Assembly: GCA_023935145.1 (NCBI GenBank)
Contig: CM043700.1
Coordinates: forward strand, 104,088,400-104,152,399
Direction: 5' to 3'
DNA length: 64,000 nucleotides
Source: Bretschneidera sinensis
Lineage: Eukaryota > Streptophyta > Magnoliopsida > Brassicales > Akaniaceae
This document shows positions 22,623 to 36,300 of the stretch, piece after piece (within the stretch, counting starts at the first letter, position 1; every line of letters begins with the position of its first letter). The translations under genes were made by a program, and so were the position numbers. Under the pieces are notes generated by a model. The model saw only the letters and a list, made by a program, of their open reading frames with translations, was not told the DNA's origin and made no database searches.

Positions 22623-22690
22623 GATGTATGTTTTTATATTGTTGCATATATGTGTCGTGTTAGGATTTCAAAATGTGACGATACCGTCTC
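21431..22690 (+). repeat. 3' LTR of the chromovirus
   Basis: It starts TGTAATATTC just after GGTGGGTAGAA, the usual start for Del-type LTRs. The end, near GTGACGATACC (about 22675-22690), is approximate because no second LTR is present. The body is very AT-rich and includes (AT)n runs at 22149-22171 and 22571-22620. Confidence 0.6.
22571..22620. repeat. (AT)n microsatellite
   Basis: 25 AT dinucleotides inside the chromovirus LTR. Confidence 0.95.
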
Positions 22691-24277
22691 GGGGGTGACC
22701 ATCCCGGATGGTTCATTGCACCTTATCCATTTAAACTCTAAGATTTTCAGTTGGCTTAGTTGTTATAACTAACATATTTCCCCTCACTATCTCTCTATGC
22801 AGTATTACATAACTTGAAATATAGTAATAAGCAGGGCATACAAAGATATGATGTGAAGACAATTGTTGTTTAAGGCTAAGTTTGAAGAAACTACTTAAAG
22901 AAAAACGAAGATTATTCATTATAATTGGTCAAAAATGGTGTGTTTACTGTTTATATGTGTTGTTATACAGAGACCCTTATGTTATTCGTCAGGTACATCT
23001 TCTTGTATGGTTTTGTTTTTGAAGCAGGCAACTACCAAAAAATCTTTTCCTCATGTGAATTGCAGGTGCATAACTAAATGGCCCATGACCATAGATCCAC
23101 ACCACACATTTTTGGAAATTCACTAGTGGTAAGTGACACATGCGGACTCCGTATTAATAATATAAAAATTGTTGCCAGTGTTTATGCTCCAAACAAAAGC
23201 CCTTTTCAATAGTTAATTAAATATAATTTAAATCATCTAAATTTATAAATGATAAAATATTTTTAAAATTTAAATAAAAAAATTTACATTTATTATTATT
23301 TTTAACAAATCTTAAAAATAAATAAATAATTTTTTTAAAAATTTTAAAAAATGATTTTACTTTTATTTATATTTTATTAATTAAAATATTATTTAAATAA
23401 CTATCAAGCATCGCTTAGATCAAGCAAGTATTGAAAGGTACTAACAATTTGAAAGTTAGTACATAATTCAACCACACAAAATTGAAAGTTACTACATAAT
23501 TCAACCACACAATTTCATTTTTAAGTATATGGTTAGGGAAGTTTTCTCCAGCCAATCGTCATTAATGCCTCTCTTTACTGATTTCTATCATTACTCAACA
23601 ATAATCACATAACTGTTTCTTTAAATTTAGTAAATGCTACTTTCTGCTCCTCAACTGTTTTTGAAAGGATTCTCTTCTCTACTTTGTTGCAGTGTATTGA
23701 TGCAAAATCTTTAATGAATTAATTAATCTCACGTCCTTATTCTGAAAATGTGCATCATTTTTTTTTCAAAGATCAAAATCTTTTTCAATAATTAGAGAAA
23801 AAATTTTCTCCAAGGGGAGACTTTCTCCCAATTATTGAAAAAATTCTCACTTTTCTTTAATTCCTCAATTTTAATCCATGTTTCATAAAGCATTAAAAGA
23901 TTAATTATATCATATAAAAAATTAAATAAGATAATTTTATCACATCATTCATACAGTCATATAATAATAATTGTTCATATTAGATTATTAATTCACACTC
24001 TTTTTGTCTCATGACAATTGTTAAGTTTATTATTTTGTCAATTAGATGAATAATTTTTTTTAAATATTAAATCATTCAAAAATCTAATTTTTTGTATATA
24101 CATAAATAAAGTTTAAAAATATTTTTTATATTTTTAAAATTATATATATATATATAAAATAATTAAAATTAAATAATAAAAAAATGATAAATAGCAATCG
24201 TTTAAAGACAGAAAAAGTATAATTCATATATCGCGACAAGTTTCTTCAGTTAAATTCATGGGGGCGCTGAGAATCAA
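22691..24277. other. Intergenic region upstream of the ligase gene
   Basis: AT-rich with no supported gene. A small potential hairpin at about 23785-23850 pairs CTTTTTCAATAATT with AATTATTGAAAAA. The last 250 bp are the likely promoter of the ligase gene; I see no convincing TATA box. Confidence 0.45.
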
Positions 24278-24566
24278 GTGAGGCGTCACCTAGGTAGCCG
24301 TCACAACTTCACATATGGACCCCCGTATGGGCGGGAATTGGCGGCTATTAATATTCCTAAACACTTTTTTATAAAACTGAAAAAATTACGTAAAATGAAA
24401 ACCAGAAACTGCTCACCATTTTCTCACCAACTTGAAACTCGATTACTCGGTCAAGAGATCTCTCACTCTCAAATTCTCAATTCGACACTGAGTCCACTCA
24501 CCGAGTTCCTCCAAATTCGCACTTTGTTTATTTCTCCTCATCGGCTCAGTCCCTTTTCCTCTTTAG

Positions 24567-24714
24567 GTAAGCTCTATTTTTTTTGTCGATAATCTCTCTA
24601 TTCCTTTGTATACGTATATATATACAAAATCAATACGTTGATTAATATTCTTTTGCAGTCAGGGATGATTAATTTGATCTTACATTCACTTTTTTGTTTT
24701 TGTTTACTACACAG
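24567..24714 (+). other. Probable 5' UTR intron of the ligase gene
   Basis: CTTTAG|GTAAGC at 24566/24567 and TACACAG|GCAATT at 24714/24715 are good plant splice sites. The second is 10 bp before the start codon. The untranslated first exon would be the pyrimidine-rich stretch ending at 24566. Confidence 0.6.
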
Positions 24715-24723
24715 GCAATTGAA

Positions 24724-27700
24724 ATGGATTCAACGAATGAATTAAGGGCTCAACAAGAAACAATCGATGAAGAAATCAAATCGTTCTTCGAATCAGCTCC
24801 TCCTCTGAAAGACCGTGCGTTAATCAGCGAGAAATTGAAGCAATTCATTGAGCTGAATTCTTCATCATCAGGTAAGATCACGTATAGCTGACATCTTTTT
24901 GTTACTTTATATCTATCTATACTTCATGTGTATGTTATTGAAGGAGGATTAATTACAGGAGATGGTAGAGCAAGGAGGATTGTGTGTGTGACATCTGGTG
25001 GTACCACAGTTCCTTTGGAGCAAAGGTGTGTTCGTTACATTGATAATTTCAGCTCAGGGCACAGAGGAGCAGCATCCACTGAGTACATTACTTTATACCT
25101 AGTTTTATTGTTAGAAAATCTACACAATATTCTATTTTTTGATTAAATATCGATCTGATCGAGTTAAATTCGATTGTGATTGCATTGAAGGTATTTTCTG
25201 AAGGCTGGATATGCAGTTATATTTTTGTATCGGAGGTGAATTTTCGTGTTTTTACAGCATTGTTCAGTTATTCACTTATTAGATTAGCTACTGTTATTGT
25301 GGATATTTTTTTTTTCAGGGGGACCTGCCAGCCCTATTGTCGGTCACTTCCTGATGATCCATTCCTCGAGTGTTTTGAGTTTAATAATGAGTCAAATATT
25401 CAAGGTACGTAGTTTCTGCACTGAAATACAAGCCCTTGATTTGGTTTTGAAGAATCAAGCTCCTTTTGTGTTGCTGTTCTGTTACATGCTCAGTTTTCTG
25501 CTTGAGTCACCTTGGTTAGATTCATTTAATAACTCGTGATGGTTGAAGTTTTGGAGCTTTTATCTATTATTATGGAGGATTTTTATTTCAGATTTAGAGT
25601 GTATGGTGTAGGAATTAAATTTTTCCTTGTTGCTCTGCTACGGCATTTTTCTGTCAATTTTAGTTTAGGTCAAATACATTTTAAAAGCCTTCGTTGATTC
25701 CCAATAAGGTGACTCTCTTATGTCTAATATTTCAGCGCGTGAATCACATTCTGAAGCGGTGAAGAGGGCCATTAGGGATCATCATGATGTATGGACCATC
25801 GATTTTATACTTTAATTTTTTTTTCACAAATATCTTTTCAACTTTTTTGGGTTCAGTTTTATCTTACCTTTTCCTTTGATATAGTTCTCATTCTCATGGT
25901 TCGTAATACGATGCCAGAAATTTAAGCTAGTTTAACAGTGAATCACGTTTTAGGCTTTAATATCTTGCAGGTGGTAGCGGGAGGTCTCCTGTTAAAACTT
26001 CCCTTTACAACCATATTTGAGTATCTTCAGGTTAGGTTCAAGAAATTTTACTCAGTCCTTGTGGGCGTCAACTGCAAGAATGGAATTCTTTTTCTTCTTG
26101 ATTTTTTTTCTATTAACTATGGTTTACTCTTGCATTTAACTGTCCACACCATATATGAGCTCTTTTCTACCTTCATACTCTTTGGCACTCATTAATATAG
26201 CATTCACAAGTAAGCTACCTCTGGGATGAGTGTTCTTACCGTACAACCCAGAGGCACATTCTCTAATAGCTTGGGCTTTCAAAATTAATTACTCTATGTA
26301 AAGTAGTTATTTTTCTTAAAGAAGGTTATATATATTGATGTATCAGGAATTTTAGGATGAACCATTTTCTCTGGAATGATTTACTGCAGAAGTGTTCAAC
26401 ATTTGATTAATATCAGTAACAAATCCAATGGGAATCAAAATGGGTCATTAAACTGCTCCCCAGACAAATTTACTTTTTCTTTGGGTTCACTAATATTCTT
26501 GAGGCATTTAGTTCCCTGAGAAATGGCTTCAGTGCTTGCTTTGTGCATTTGATTTTATATTAGTCTTCTTATTTATTAGTACGTTGTAGCAACAACTTAA
26601 AGAGTGGACTTACCCTTCAAAGTAGGCATAATTAGATACTAAACTTGTCCTTTTAAACGGTTTATGGTAATGAACAATATGCCATATTGAGAGTGGAATT
26701 TTTCTTCAAGATGCTTTTCTGTTGTGAAAATTTATATTAAGGTTTAAACATATTGATAAAGATGGACCGATGGTGATAATAACAAAATAGCATAGGAGGG
26801 CAGGTATATCACAAATAGAGTTTCTTGCAAGAAGAACTCATCTTACTTGGTCTCTCTCTTTGTTTTTGTAGTCAGTAGGACAATATCTTCACAATGATAA
26901 AGTCTTGATGTGGATTCAATATTTCTCTTTCTATTGGATAACTTGCTTAATTTAGTCATCTCTTTTTTCGCGTTTGTTTGCATGTTTTTTGGATAAGTAA
27001 TGAATTCATGAAAGGAAATACACGGGATATATAGGCTAATACCTAGTTCTTCAATCTGCCCCTGCTCCTTTTTCCTGTATGGTTTTGTGATTCCACCGAA
27101 GTGTATTGACAATTTTCCGTTCTTAATGGAAATTATTATCCTATATATTGAGTATTTTGTCTTGTGTCACGACCAGATGTTGCAGATGATTGCACTGTTG
27201 TTGAAGACTCTTGGGCCATATGCAATGTTTTATCTTGCTGCGGCAGTTTCTGACTTTTATGTGCCCTGGAAGAGCATGGTAATGGCTCAAAATACTGAAA
27301 ACTTTTTTCTTATTTTCTCCCTAGGTTTAGACTCTATAACATATTCCATTGCTTTTGCATTTATAGCTCAAGAATTAAAATATTTCAGCCATGCACTCCT
27401 TTTCAAAATGTGCACTGCATCTCCTTGATTTTAATCAGTATAAGAAATACGCGAGTGTGAAGGCTGTTGGCCCCAATACAAAGGCAACCCAAGAGGGGTG
27501 AATTGGATTTTAGAATTTTCTCAAATCAAATACTTGATTAATTGCACAGGCAGAGCACAAGATTCAGTCAGGATCTGGTCCTTTGGACATGCGACTTGTG
27601 CAAGTCCCAAAGATGCTTTCGGTACTGAGGAAAGAATGGGCTGCCATGGCTTTCTGCATATCATTCAAGGTTAGATCTTATGCTTCCGTTTTTTAAATGT

Positions 27701-28441
27701 TCTCCATGACATTATGATAGCTTTGACGTACTGTGAGATAGTTTACTAAATGAAAACCGTTGTCATAAAGCGTACTATAGTGAAATCTATATATAATTCA
27801 ACAAAATGAGTTTTGGGCAGGTCATTGAGGGCCATTTATATAGAAACAGTTGGGAACAAAAGCCTTATTGCTAAGTTCCTACCTTCATGCTTACTTTCAG
27901 TTGAATTAATTTTGAGGGTTGGAAATGTCTGGTCCAGATGAATTAGATCATATGGTTTTTCATTATGGTCCATGTCTTAGGAGAAAGCTGATTACCTATG
28001 TGTGTCACACTCTTTTAACTAACAATATGTTTACATCAAAATAATTTCATGGAATTTGTTGCTTGTGTTAACTATTTGGTTTCTGAACATAATATGATTT
28101 TTATTACCTGCTAGGACTACAAAATAAAGGCCTATCTAATTCTCTCCTTCCCCCCCCCCCCCTCTCCTCTCTGCTTTTCTCTCCCCTGCCTTACTCAACA
28201 GCTTGAGACAGATTCAGAGATTCTTTTAGAGAAGGCTGATATGGCTCTCAGGAAGTATAAGATGCATGTAGTTGTAGCAAATGAACTCTCAACCCGCAAA
28301 GAGGAGGTTGTAGTTGTGATAGCCAATGGCAAGATTTTAGTTCAGCGAGACAAGACTCAGGCTGATGCAGATGTGGAAAATCCCTTGATTGAACTCCTTG
28401 TGGACAGACATTCAGCTTACATTAAAGATTCCCATACGTGA
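24724..28441 (+). CDS. PPCS: Phosphopantothenate-cysteine ligase, 9 coding exons
   Basis: This enzyme makes 4'-phosphopantothenoyl-cysteine from phosphopantothenate and cysteine, the second committed step of coenzyme A synthesis. Exons: 24724-24871, 24959-25082, 25191-25235, 25319-25404, 25736-25788, 25971-26030, 27177-27278, 27550-27669, 28202-28441. Every intron is GT..AG and the phases fit, giving 978 nt and 325 aa, the normal size for the eukaryotic monofunctional enzyme. Diagnostic motifs are [11 protein letters not shown] and [15 protein letters not shown] (residues about 57-85), [22 protein letters not shown] (about 190-203), VPKMLSVLR, and [13 protein letters not shown] near the C-terminus. 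The start is the first ATG after the leader intron and yields the acidic N-terminus usual in plants. No targeting peptide is evident, so cytosolic action is likely. It converges with the J-protein gene. Plant copies are often called CoaB; the identity is firm. Confidence 0.96.
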
Positions 28442-30381
28442 TCTTTTAGCAAACATGAGATAGGTGATACATACAACACAATCTTCAAATTACAGTTATG
28501 TTTCGAGATTCTATATTCTGTTAAACCTTGTATTATTAAGGATGCTTTCTGTGTTGTTTAAAATTTTATTTTTTAGTTGTTGTTTTGTAACATATATTGA
28601 TTTTTTAACATTGAAAAAGTAAATTCTTTAAATTAAGAGCATCTTAGATTTTACTTTTAGAAGCAATTGTAGTAAGAAAAAAAAAAAGGGAGAATTAAAC
28701 AACCGTACAGGTTTTTTTTTTTTTTTTTTTTTTTGTAAACCTAGCAAAAGAGATATAAGAGCAATATTGTTATTGTTCTTTTAATTCTTGTTGTTGTCTT
28801 GGGAAATATGGAATAATGCAATATAATTGGAAGTTTTCACGGTCACCTTTGTTCTCTTAATTTTTTTGGCGTTGGTATTCATTGAAAACATTTTCATACA
28901 GCTTTCTTTATTTAATTTCTCTTAATATTTCTGTCCAGAAAAAAGGATGTGAAGTTTTAATATTCATTTCTGAGCTTTGCTTCCAGAATCCTGACATGTA
29001 TTTTGCATGTATGGAGGCTGAAGAGGATATATTGTCAAAGTTAGGATATCGCAAAAATGATAATTTATCATTGTTTCTTATTTAATTTCAGCTGCCATTG
29101 CGAATGTTCCAAGTGTCACCCCTGCTGGTGAGGCTTCTCTCCTTTTCTCCTCTTCTTTACGCTAGAGAGAAGGAATGCAGCACCTTGCGTGTCTGCATAC
29201 CCTGCTGCTCCCTGGGCCTACAAGGCATAACTGTCTCTACCTATTTACCAAGTTGAATTGAAATAATTTCTTTTGTTTTTTTAGCTTCTATGAACAGGGG
29301 TAATCTTTTATGTATCAAACATAATTTCTTATTTTTAACTTTAAAAAATTATTAGGTATTTTAGTTGATGATGTTTTCAAACTGATTTTAGTGTTATTTT
29401 ATTTAACCTGGGTGAAAAAGTGTTTAAAGTGTTGTTTATTGTGAAATAAGCATAGGCAAACTAACATCAATGCCCTTTTCATCCAGGGAGATCTCAAAGT
29501 AGATTGATCTCTGGTTTTGTTTTTTTTTTTTTTTCACTGCTAAGAGAGTAGAATGTTGACAATTGCCTTTGCTTGGAATAAAGGTAGGCCCAAGTAGATA
29601 AAAGTCATAAAGCCCTTTGTTGTCAACTTTGTCTATTGGTTTGCCCCATCTTGTTTCAATTGAAGCAACTCACAGTTTGCATTAGTTAACTCAGGGTTTG
29701 CTAATATAGTCAGGCAGCAGTTAATTAAAATTGAAATAAAATTAAATTTATAATGAGATTTAATGTCATGTTATCAAATAAAAAATATTTAAATTTTAAT
29801 TTACCAATATTGCATTTAATCTAATTTGACTTTTATTTTAATTCTTAAATAAAGATGATAATAATCTTAAAAATAGTGACTCTGATGAGCCTAAACCTCA
29901 AGACCGATGGATTAGTAATTGAGCATATCTAGTTCTTGTACCAGATTCGGTTTCAATTCTTCTTTTTTGGTCCTTGACAAAAATAAATAAATAAATAAAG
30001 ACACCATCTAAACCGTCATATCAATAAGCCATACTTCTTGTACCCAACCTCTAATGTGCTTCCATTACCATGCTCCCATCTCCACCCGGAAAGGGGAAAA
30101 AAAAACAGAAATAAATGAGGTAAAATACACAAGGTGGGTGCACCCTTCACCGCCAAATGCAATTTCAACGAATTTGAAACTCAACCATACACCAAAGTCC
30201 AACCCTACCCTACGAAATAATGAATTCACCCACCCAGCGGGAGCAAGAGTTTTCAATATAAGTGGCCAATTATGTGATTCATTTTGTAATATAGAAACAA
30301 TCATATATACATGGTGGTTTTTTCTACAATAAGATATGTATTGTATGTCACTGAGAGACATTCCAAAAAGTGCAACAATTT
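28442..30381. other. Convergent 3' intergenic region
   Basis: It separates the 3' ends of the ligase gene (+) and the J-protein gene (-), and so holds both 3' UTRs. It contains poly(T)/poly(A) runs (for example T24 at about 28711-28734) and AT-rich sequence. A frame at 28882-29085 and the overlapping frames near 30054-30361 have no recognisable similarity and look like chance. Confidence 0.5.
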
Positions 30382-33300
30382 CTACTGTGCTTCTTTGTCA
30401 TCTGTGTCAAGCTCAAGGCCTTCTGCAGCTAAAAGCTGACTGATGACCTTTTTCTTTTCCTCCTCTGCTTTCTTCCGCATCAAATCCCTTTTCCTCAAGA
30501 CAAGTGTATGCCGCTTAAGAGTATTGTTATAATACTCTAAGGATGCCTTCTTCTCTTTAGCCATGATTTTTCTCTCTTCTTCGAGGTCAATCTGAAATTT
30601 CACCCAATGAAGTTTGAGATACACCAATTGAGAAACAAAAAGATATTTCATTTCCTTCAGCAAAATGCAAAATAATGGAAAAAGAGCTGTTTTCAGCTTT
30701 GATCACTAACAACATATTGAGCAATAGTAATGGGAAGAATTTTGAGTAACCAAGATAAATCATGGTTCAACGAGCATGCTTCTATGTTACTTCTCTACTG
30801 GCAAGAATCCTGGGGTTGTAGCAATTATCTAGTTATAGAAGATGAGAACTATATTTCTACTTCTAAGACATGCATTCATACTTCAATCAGATTTTATCCA
30901 TGTGAAAATAGAATTTATTTTACCAATTAAATAACACATTATTATAAACAAGAACACTATGTAGACTTGAGTATGACTTTTCATCAACAAGAATGCAATA
31001 CTAGTGGAATAACTGGAAGATAATTAAAAGTGCCAGAGTATTATTTGAGCCACTAGCAATTTTTTTTTTTTTTATAAGCGAAATAGTTTTAAAATAATTA
31101 AATACCTTTGAACGGGAGAGACTGCGTACGCGGATGTTCATTTCACGCTGCTGCTGCTCAGCCCAAGCTGCAATGGCCATGTCACCCCGTTGATCAAATG
31201 CTTTTCGCTTTTTCATAAGCCATTCCATCCATGCTTGTGATGCCTGGAACCACAATATGAAAATTTCATTAATTACAAGGTTTAATTGAGAGTTGAAAAA
31301 TAACAGGAAAAAAAACATTTGCTTAGATTACAACTAGAATTTGGGCTATCAACAGATTCAACAGGAAATGTGCATTCTTTATAATCATTGACAGGAATAG
31401 TGTTTTGTAAAAATAGCATATCAAGCTGTTATGGAACTCTAAGCTTGTAATATAGTAGTTGTTCTCCCCAAGTGCGTTCGCAAAATAAAGTACATAGATA
31501 TTTGCAGACAACTTATGAAGGGGAAAAATAGACTTCCATGTTATTTAATGAAGTCATTCCAGAGAAAATGGTCAATCTCAGGTTTCACAACGAGGCTAGA
31601 AGTAAATTCAGTCTAGTAAACTTTGGTTCCATTAGTCATCACATTCATGTTCCGGCGAAGAATTCTCAAGGATTGTCTCTTTCTCAAGAGTTAGCAGAGT
31701 AGTTAATTAATACTCCCTCCGTCTCATATATATTGGTATGTATAGAAAACTCAACTTTTAAGGGAGACATAATAATTAATGTTACAACTCATTAAATTAT
31801 AGCTTACTTTTAAGAAATGCCCTTATTTAATACCTAGACTTAATGGTAGTCTTCTAGGAAATGTAAACTTCAGGGTAATTTAGGAAACTTAACTAAAGTT
31901 CAACTTTGACTTTTCAAAATAGACAAATAATATAGGATGTCCCAATATGGAATACTTGCCAATATATATGGGATGAAAGGAGTTATATGAGTGGGTAGTG
32001 TCATCAGGATTCCTAAACTGCAGTTGTGTCTGACAGAGTAGACATGTGCAATGTACTATGCATTAGACAGTTAAATAATTAGACATACTCACAACACACA
32101 TACACACAAATCTCATGTTTAACTATAAAACTCAAAACAAAATGTGAACTTAATAAATAATATGCCATCAGGTAGACGTGCTGATGTGCTATGCATTAGA
32201 CAGATATACGATTAGACATACTGATAGGGCCTAAAAAACACCAAAGCCCAAATAGACACCAAGGCCCAAACAAACACCAAGCCCAGCTGACTCAAAGAAC
32301 ACTCCGGTCCAGATAAGTTCGGACCCCTGGAAGGGTGACCCAGCCCAGCTGACTCAAAGAACACTCCGGCCCGGACAAACAATCAAGTATGCTCCACGGC
32401 CCGCCAAGAATCCCCAAACCCGCGAAGAATGACCCAGCCGACCCACACCAAGATCTCCCCTATCAACACTAGCCACCCTACAGGGACTAGCCACTCCACA
32501 ACCCTACGGCCGCCCGCCACCCTACGGCCGCCCTACGGCATCCCCTCTCCTAGGCTCGCAATCATATCCTCTCCACCAGCAGACGACTATAAATAGGCCA
32601 AGGTATGGACATAACGGGGGGAGATCAGTGTGGACGCACGCACACACCCCACTTAATTTTCTAAAGAGTCCTCGGTTCCTCTCTTGAACCCGCGACTCCT
32701 CCCTTGAATTCATGCTAACTTAAGCATCGGAGTGCCTTTGGAGGTCTCCCCCTCCCCTCTTCCGAGGGCCTTCAATTTGTACTTGTCACTTGTGCAGGAC
32801 CCAGGTTGAATCACCTTTCGGGCCGAGCCCAGCTCACAAGACACGCGGATCCCAGTCCACACCAGCTCACCAGCCACGTCAACACCAAACAATATACGGC
32901 ATCAACAGATTGGCGCCGTCCGTGGGAACCAACAATCTCTCGCTACAATAGAAGCGAAGAAGTGAAAGAACTTATCTGTCACGATGCCGCCAAGGAACGG
33001 TGCTAGGAGAGCCATCAAAGAAGCCCCGGCTGCGTGCTCGGCTCCTATCCAAGGCAAAGTTCACGGTAACCGATCCATATCTGGATTTCCGGCAATCCCA
33101 GAGCACGCCACCCCCGCCAGGGAACAGCGTCCCCACCTTGCTGAAACTGACTCCCCGGACGACGAGGGAGCCCCTGCCAACCTCCAAGCTCCGGCAACCC
33201 AAGCTCAATTCCTAGAACTGTCCAGAATGATAACCAATCTGGCGGCTCAAGTCCGGGAAGGGGAACGACAGCCTTTATATCCTCCTCACCAAGCTCCGGG

Positions 33301-36300
33301 AGAGGCCAAGTCATCTGGCAGGAATGACCCAACACATGACCAGCCCCGTGCTGAGCCCTCACCGCGCCATAGCAGGCCCAAAGAGAGTTCCACCTCAAAG
33401 GGCAACCCCAGCCTCGACAGACGATTTGAAGAAATGCAGGAAAGAATAGACTCGGCTTTGAGATACAAGAATCTCAGTATTATGGACGAACTATGCGTCC
33501 AAGACCCCCCTTTCACGGAAGGTGTCCTAGAAACCCCTCTCCCGCCAAACTTCAGGATGCCCCAGGTCAGAATGTATGACGGGACTACGGATCCAATGGA
33601 CCACCTCCAACACTATAAAACGACGATGGTGCTGCATCGGCACTTAGATCAGATCATGTGTCGCGCCTTTCCCTTGACTCTTGAAAAGGCGGCAGGCACT
33701 TGGTACTCGAAGCTAGGAACCATTGGTAATTTCAAAGAACTCAGCTATGCTTTTGTTTCCCACTTCCTCAGCAGCAAGGGACCCAAGAAAACCTCGGAAA
33801 GCCTCTTCAACATTATTCAGCATAAGGGAGAAAGGCTTCGGGCTTACATTTCTAGGTTCAACACAGCAGCTTGGGAAATTCCAGACCTTGATCTCCACAT
33901 CGAGGTGATGGCCTTCAAGAACGGATTAAGGTCGGGAATCTTTAGCTCCAAGCTAACTCGGCGCCTGCCCCGAGACATGAACGAAATCCTGGCTCGAGCA
34001 GAAAAGTACATGCTGGCGGAGGACGATCAAGCCTTCAGAAGAGAAAGAGAAGGAGAAACCGAAAGAAAAAGGAAAGACCCTGCTCCTCAGAAGGAAGTGG
34101 CCAAAAAACCCTACCAAGAGAACAGGTATAGGCCCCACCCTCGGGTCGACAACTTCACTCCCCACAACACTACTAGGACTGACATCCTCATGCAGCTTCA
34201 AGACAAGTCTGTCCTACAGTGGCCACCCAAGAAGCCCATTGGGGGAGACCCCAAGAAGTGGTGCCGGTTCCACCAAAGCCGTGGCCACGACACGGAGGAG
34301 TGCCACGACCTGAAGGAACAGATTGAGAAACTCATTAACCGAGGGCACCTGAAGGAGTTCACTGGACCTCGAAGGCATGAAAACCCCGTGTCACCAAGGA
34401 GGGATGACAGACGCCCTTATCAACACTGGCAAGAGAGGCCGAATCCTCGGAGAGACCCCGGGGCAGATCAGGAGAGGTCCCGCCAGAAGAAGACGGAGGT
34501 ACCCACAACCACCCGAATCATCAAAACAATTTGCGAAGGGCCGACCACTGGAGATAATTCGGGGCAGAGCGGTAAAGCATATGCCAGGGCCGTGGCCTTG
34601 GCCAGCGGCCCCCAAAAGAAAAGGAAAACGGAGCCGATAATCTCCTTCACGGAGGATGACCTGGAGGACGTGCAGATTCCCCATGATGACGCTATAGTAG
34701 TCACGCTCCTAGTGGCCAACTGCGAAATACGGCGGGTTCTGATCGATAACGGAAGCTCCGCTGACATACTGTTTCACGATACCTATCAGTGCATGGAACT
34801 GAAGAAGGGACGTCTAGAGCCTGCCCTGCCCACCTCTACGGCTTCGGAGGATCCCCAGTCTTCCCAGAAGGAAGCATAGTCCTCCCGGTAACAGCCGGGA
34901 CAGTACCAAGAACATCCACTACACGGACTACGTTCCTTGTGGTAAAACAACCCTCCTCCTATAACATGATAATTGGGCATCCCACCCTCAACAAGCTAAA
35001 GGCCGTCGTCTCGACCTATCACCTGAAGGTCAAGTTCCCCACTAGCAAAGGTGTAGGGGTGATAAAGGGGGATCAGAGAGCCTCCCGGTCCTGCTACCTG
35101 AGCGCCATCAGAGAAGGGAAAAAGACCGAGGCCCTACCACTTGAAGTTGAGGATCTGCGGGAAAAAATGAAGGCACCCAGAGGCCGACCCACTGAGGAAC
35201 TGACCGCGGTACTCCTAGGAGAAGACCCCACCAGGACCATTCAAGTAGGAGAAAACCTCTCAAATGAGGCCAGAGAAGAGCTCCTCCGCCTCTTTCGGAG
35301 GAACCAAGATTTGTTCGCCTGGTCAGCATCAGACATGCCAGGGGTCAATCCTGAAACCATTGAGCACCACCTAAACGTAGACCCTGAATACAAACCAGTC
35401 ATTCAGAAGAAGAGGTCCTTTGCCCCAGAGCGTCAGGTGGCCATCAACGCCGAGGTCGACAAGCTGCTGGAAGCCGGTTTTATTAAAGAAGCAAGGTATC
35501 CCGAGTGGGTATCTAATGTGGTTATGGTCAAGAAAGCCAGTGGAAAGTGGCGCATCTGCATTGATTTCACCAACTTAAACAAAGCTTGCCCCAAGGACAG
35601 CTTCCCTCTTCCCCGGATCGATCAAATGGTGGATGCCACCTCAGGGCATGAACTCCTCTCTTTCATGGACGCCTACTCTGGTTACAATCAGATCTTCGTG
35701 CATAAGTCCGATCAAGAAAAAACCGCCTTTGTCACCGAGCGAGGGTTATACTGCTACAAGGTAATGCCGTTTGGGCTGAAGAATGCTGGGGCAACCTACC
35801 AGAGGTTGGTGAACAGAATATTCCAAAGACAGATTGGGAGGAATATGAAAGTCTATGTGGACGACATGCTGGTTAAAAGCCCTGAGGCACGAAACCACCA
35901 TTCCGATCTGGAAGAGGCCTTCGGAGTCCTGTGCAAGCATAATATGAGGTTGAATCCGTCCAAGTGTGCCTTTGGGGTAACTGGAGGCAAGTTCCTAGGA
36001 TTCATGGTCACTCAGAGAGGGATAGAGGTCAACACAGAGAAGATAGAAGCTATCCTCAACATGACCCCTCCCAAGTCAGTGAAAGAAGTTCAGCGACTCA
36101 CTAGACGAATTGCAGCCCTGAGCCGTTTCATGTCTAAATCGGCGGAAAGATGCCTCCCTTTCTTTCACGCTATCAAAAAGGTAAAAAACTTCGCCTGGTC
36201 CGAGAGCTGCCAAGAGGCGTTTGAAGACTTAAAAAAGTACCTGAGTTTGCCACCCCTTCTGACCAAACCACTCCTGAACGAAGAGCTCTTCCTTTACCTG

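Larger units (their letters stand above)
17740..22690 (+). mobile_element. 5'-truncated Ty3/gypsy chromovirus (Del/Tekay type)
   Basis: It starts in late gag, runs through protease, RT, RNase H, integrase and chromodomain, then has a purine-rich tract and a 3' LTR from 21431. No 5' LTR or capsid is present. The chromodomain after the integrase and the RNase H motif [10 protein letters not shown] place it among chromoviruses, with best fit to Del/Tekay. Numerous in-frame stops make it inactive. Confidence 0.85.

Noticed and set aside
27460..27520. Possible small transposon end (CCCAAGAGGGGTGAATTGG) in a PPCS intron
   Set aside because: This string recalls a common plant repeat, but without a second end or duplication it cannot be called a feature.
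29880..29975. tRNA-like or SINE-like sequence (TTCGGTTTCAATTC)
   Set aside because: A B-box-like string is present but no cloverleaf or A box could be formed, and there is no tail or target duplication.
33045..33398. 117-codon minus-strand frame inside Retand gag
   Set aside because: It is a shadow of the GC-rich gag coding strand; no conserved motif, and the sense frame is clearly gag.
34789..34879. Programmed -1 frameshift between gag and pol
   Set aside because: The frames do overlap in the -1 relation, but I see no heptamer slip site and the shift falls within the protease domain. A one-base loss is the simpler reading. Comparison with other copies would decide.
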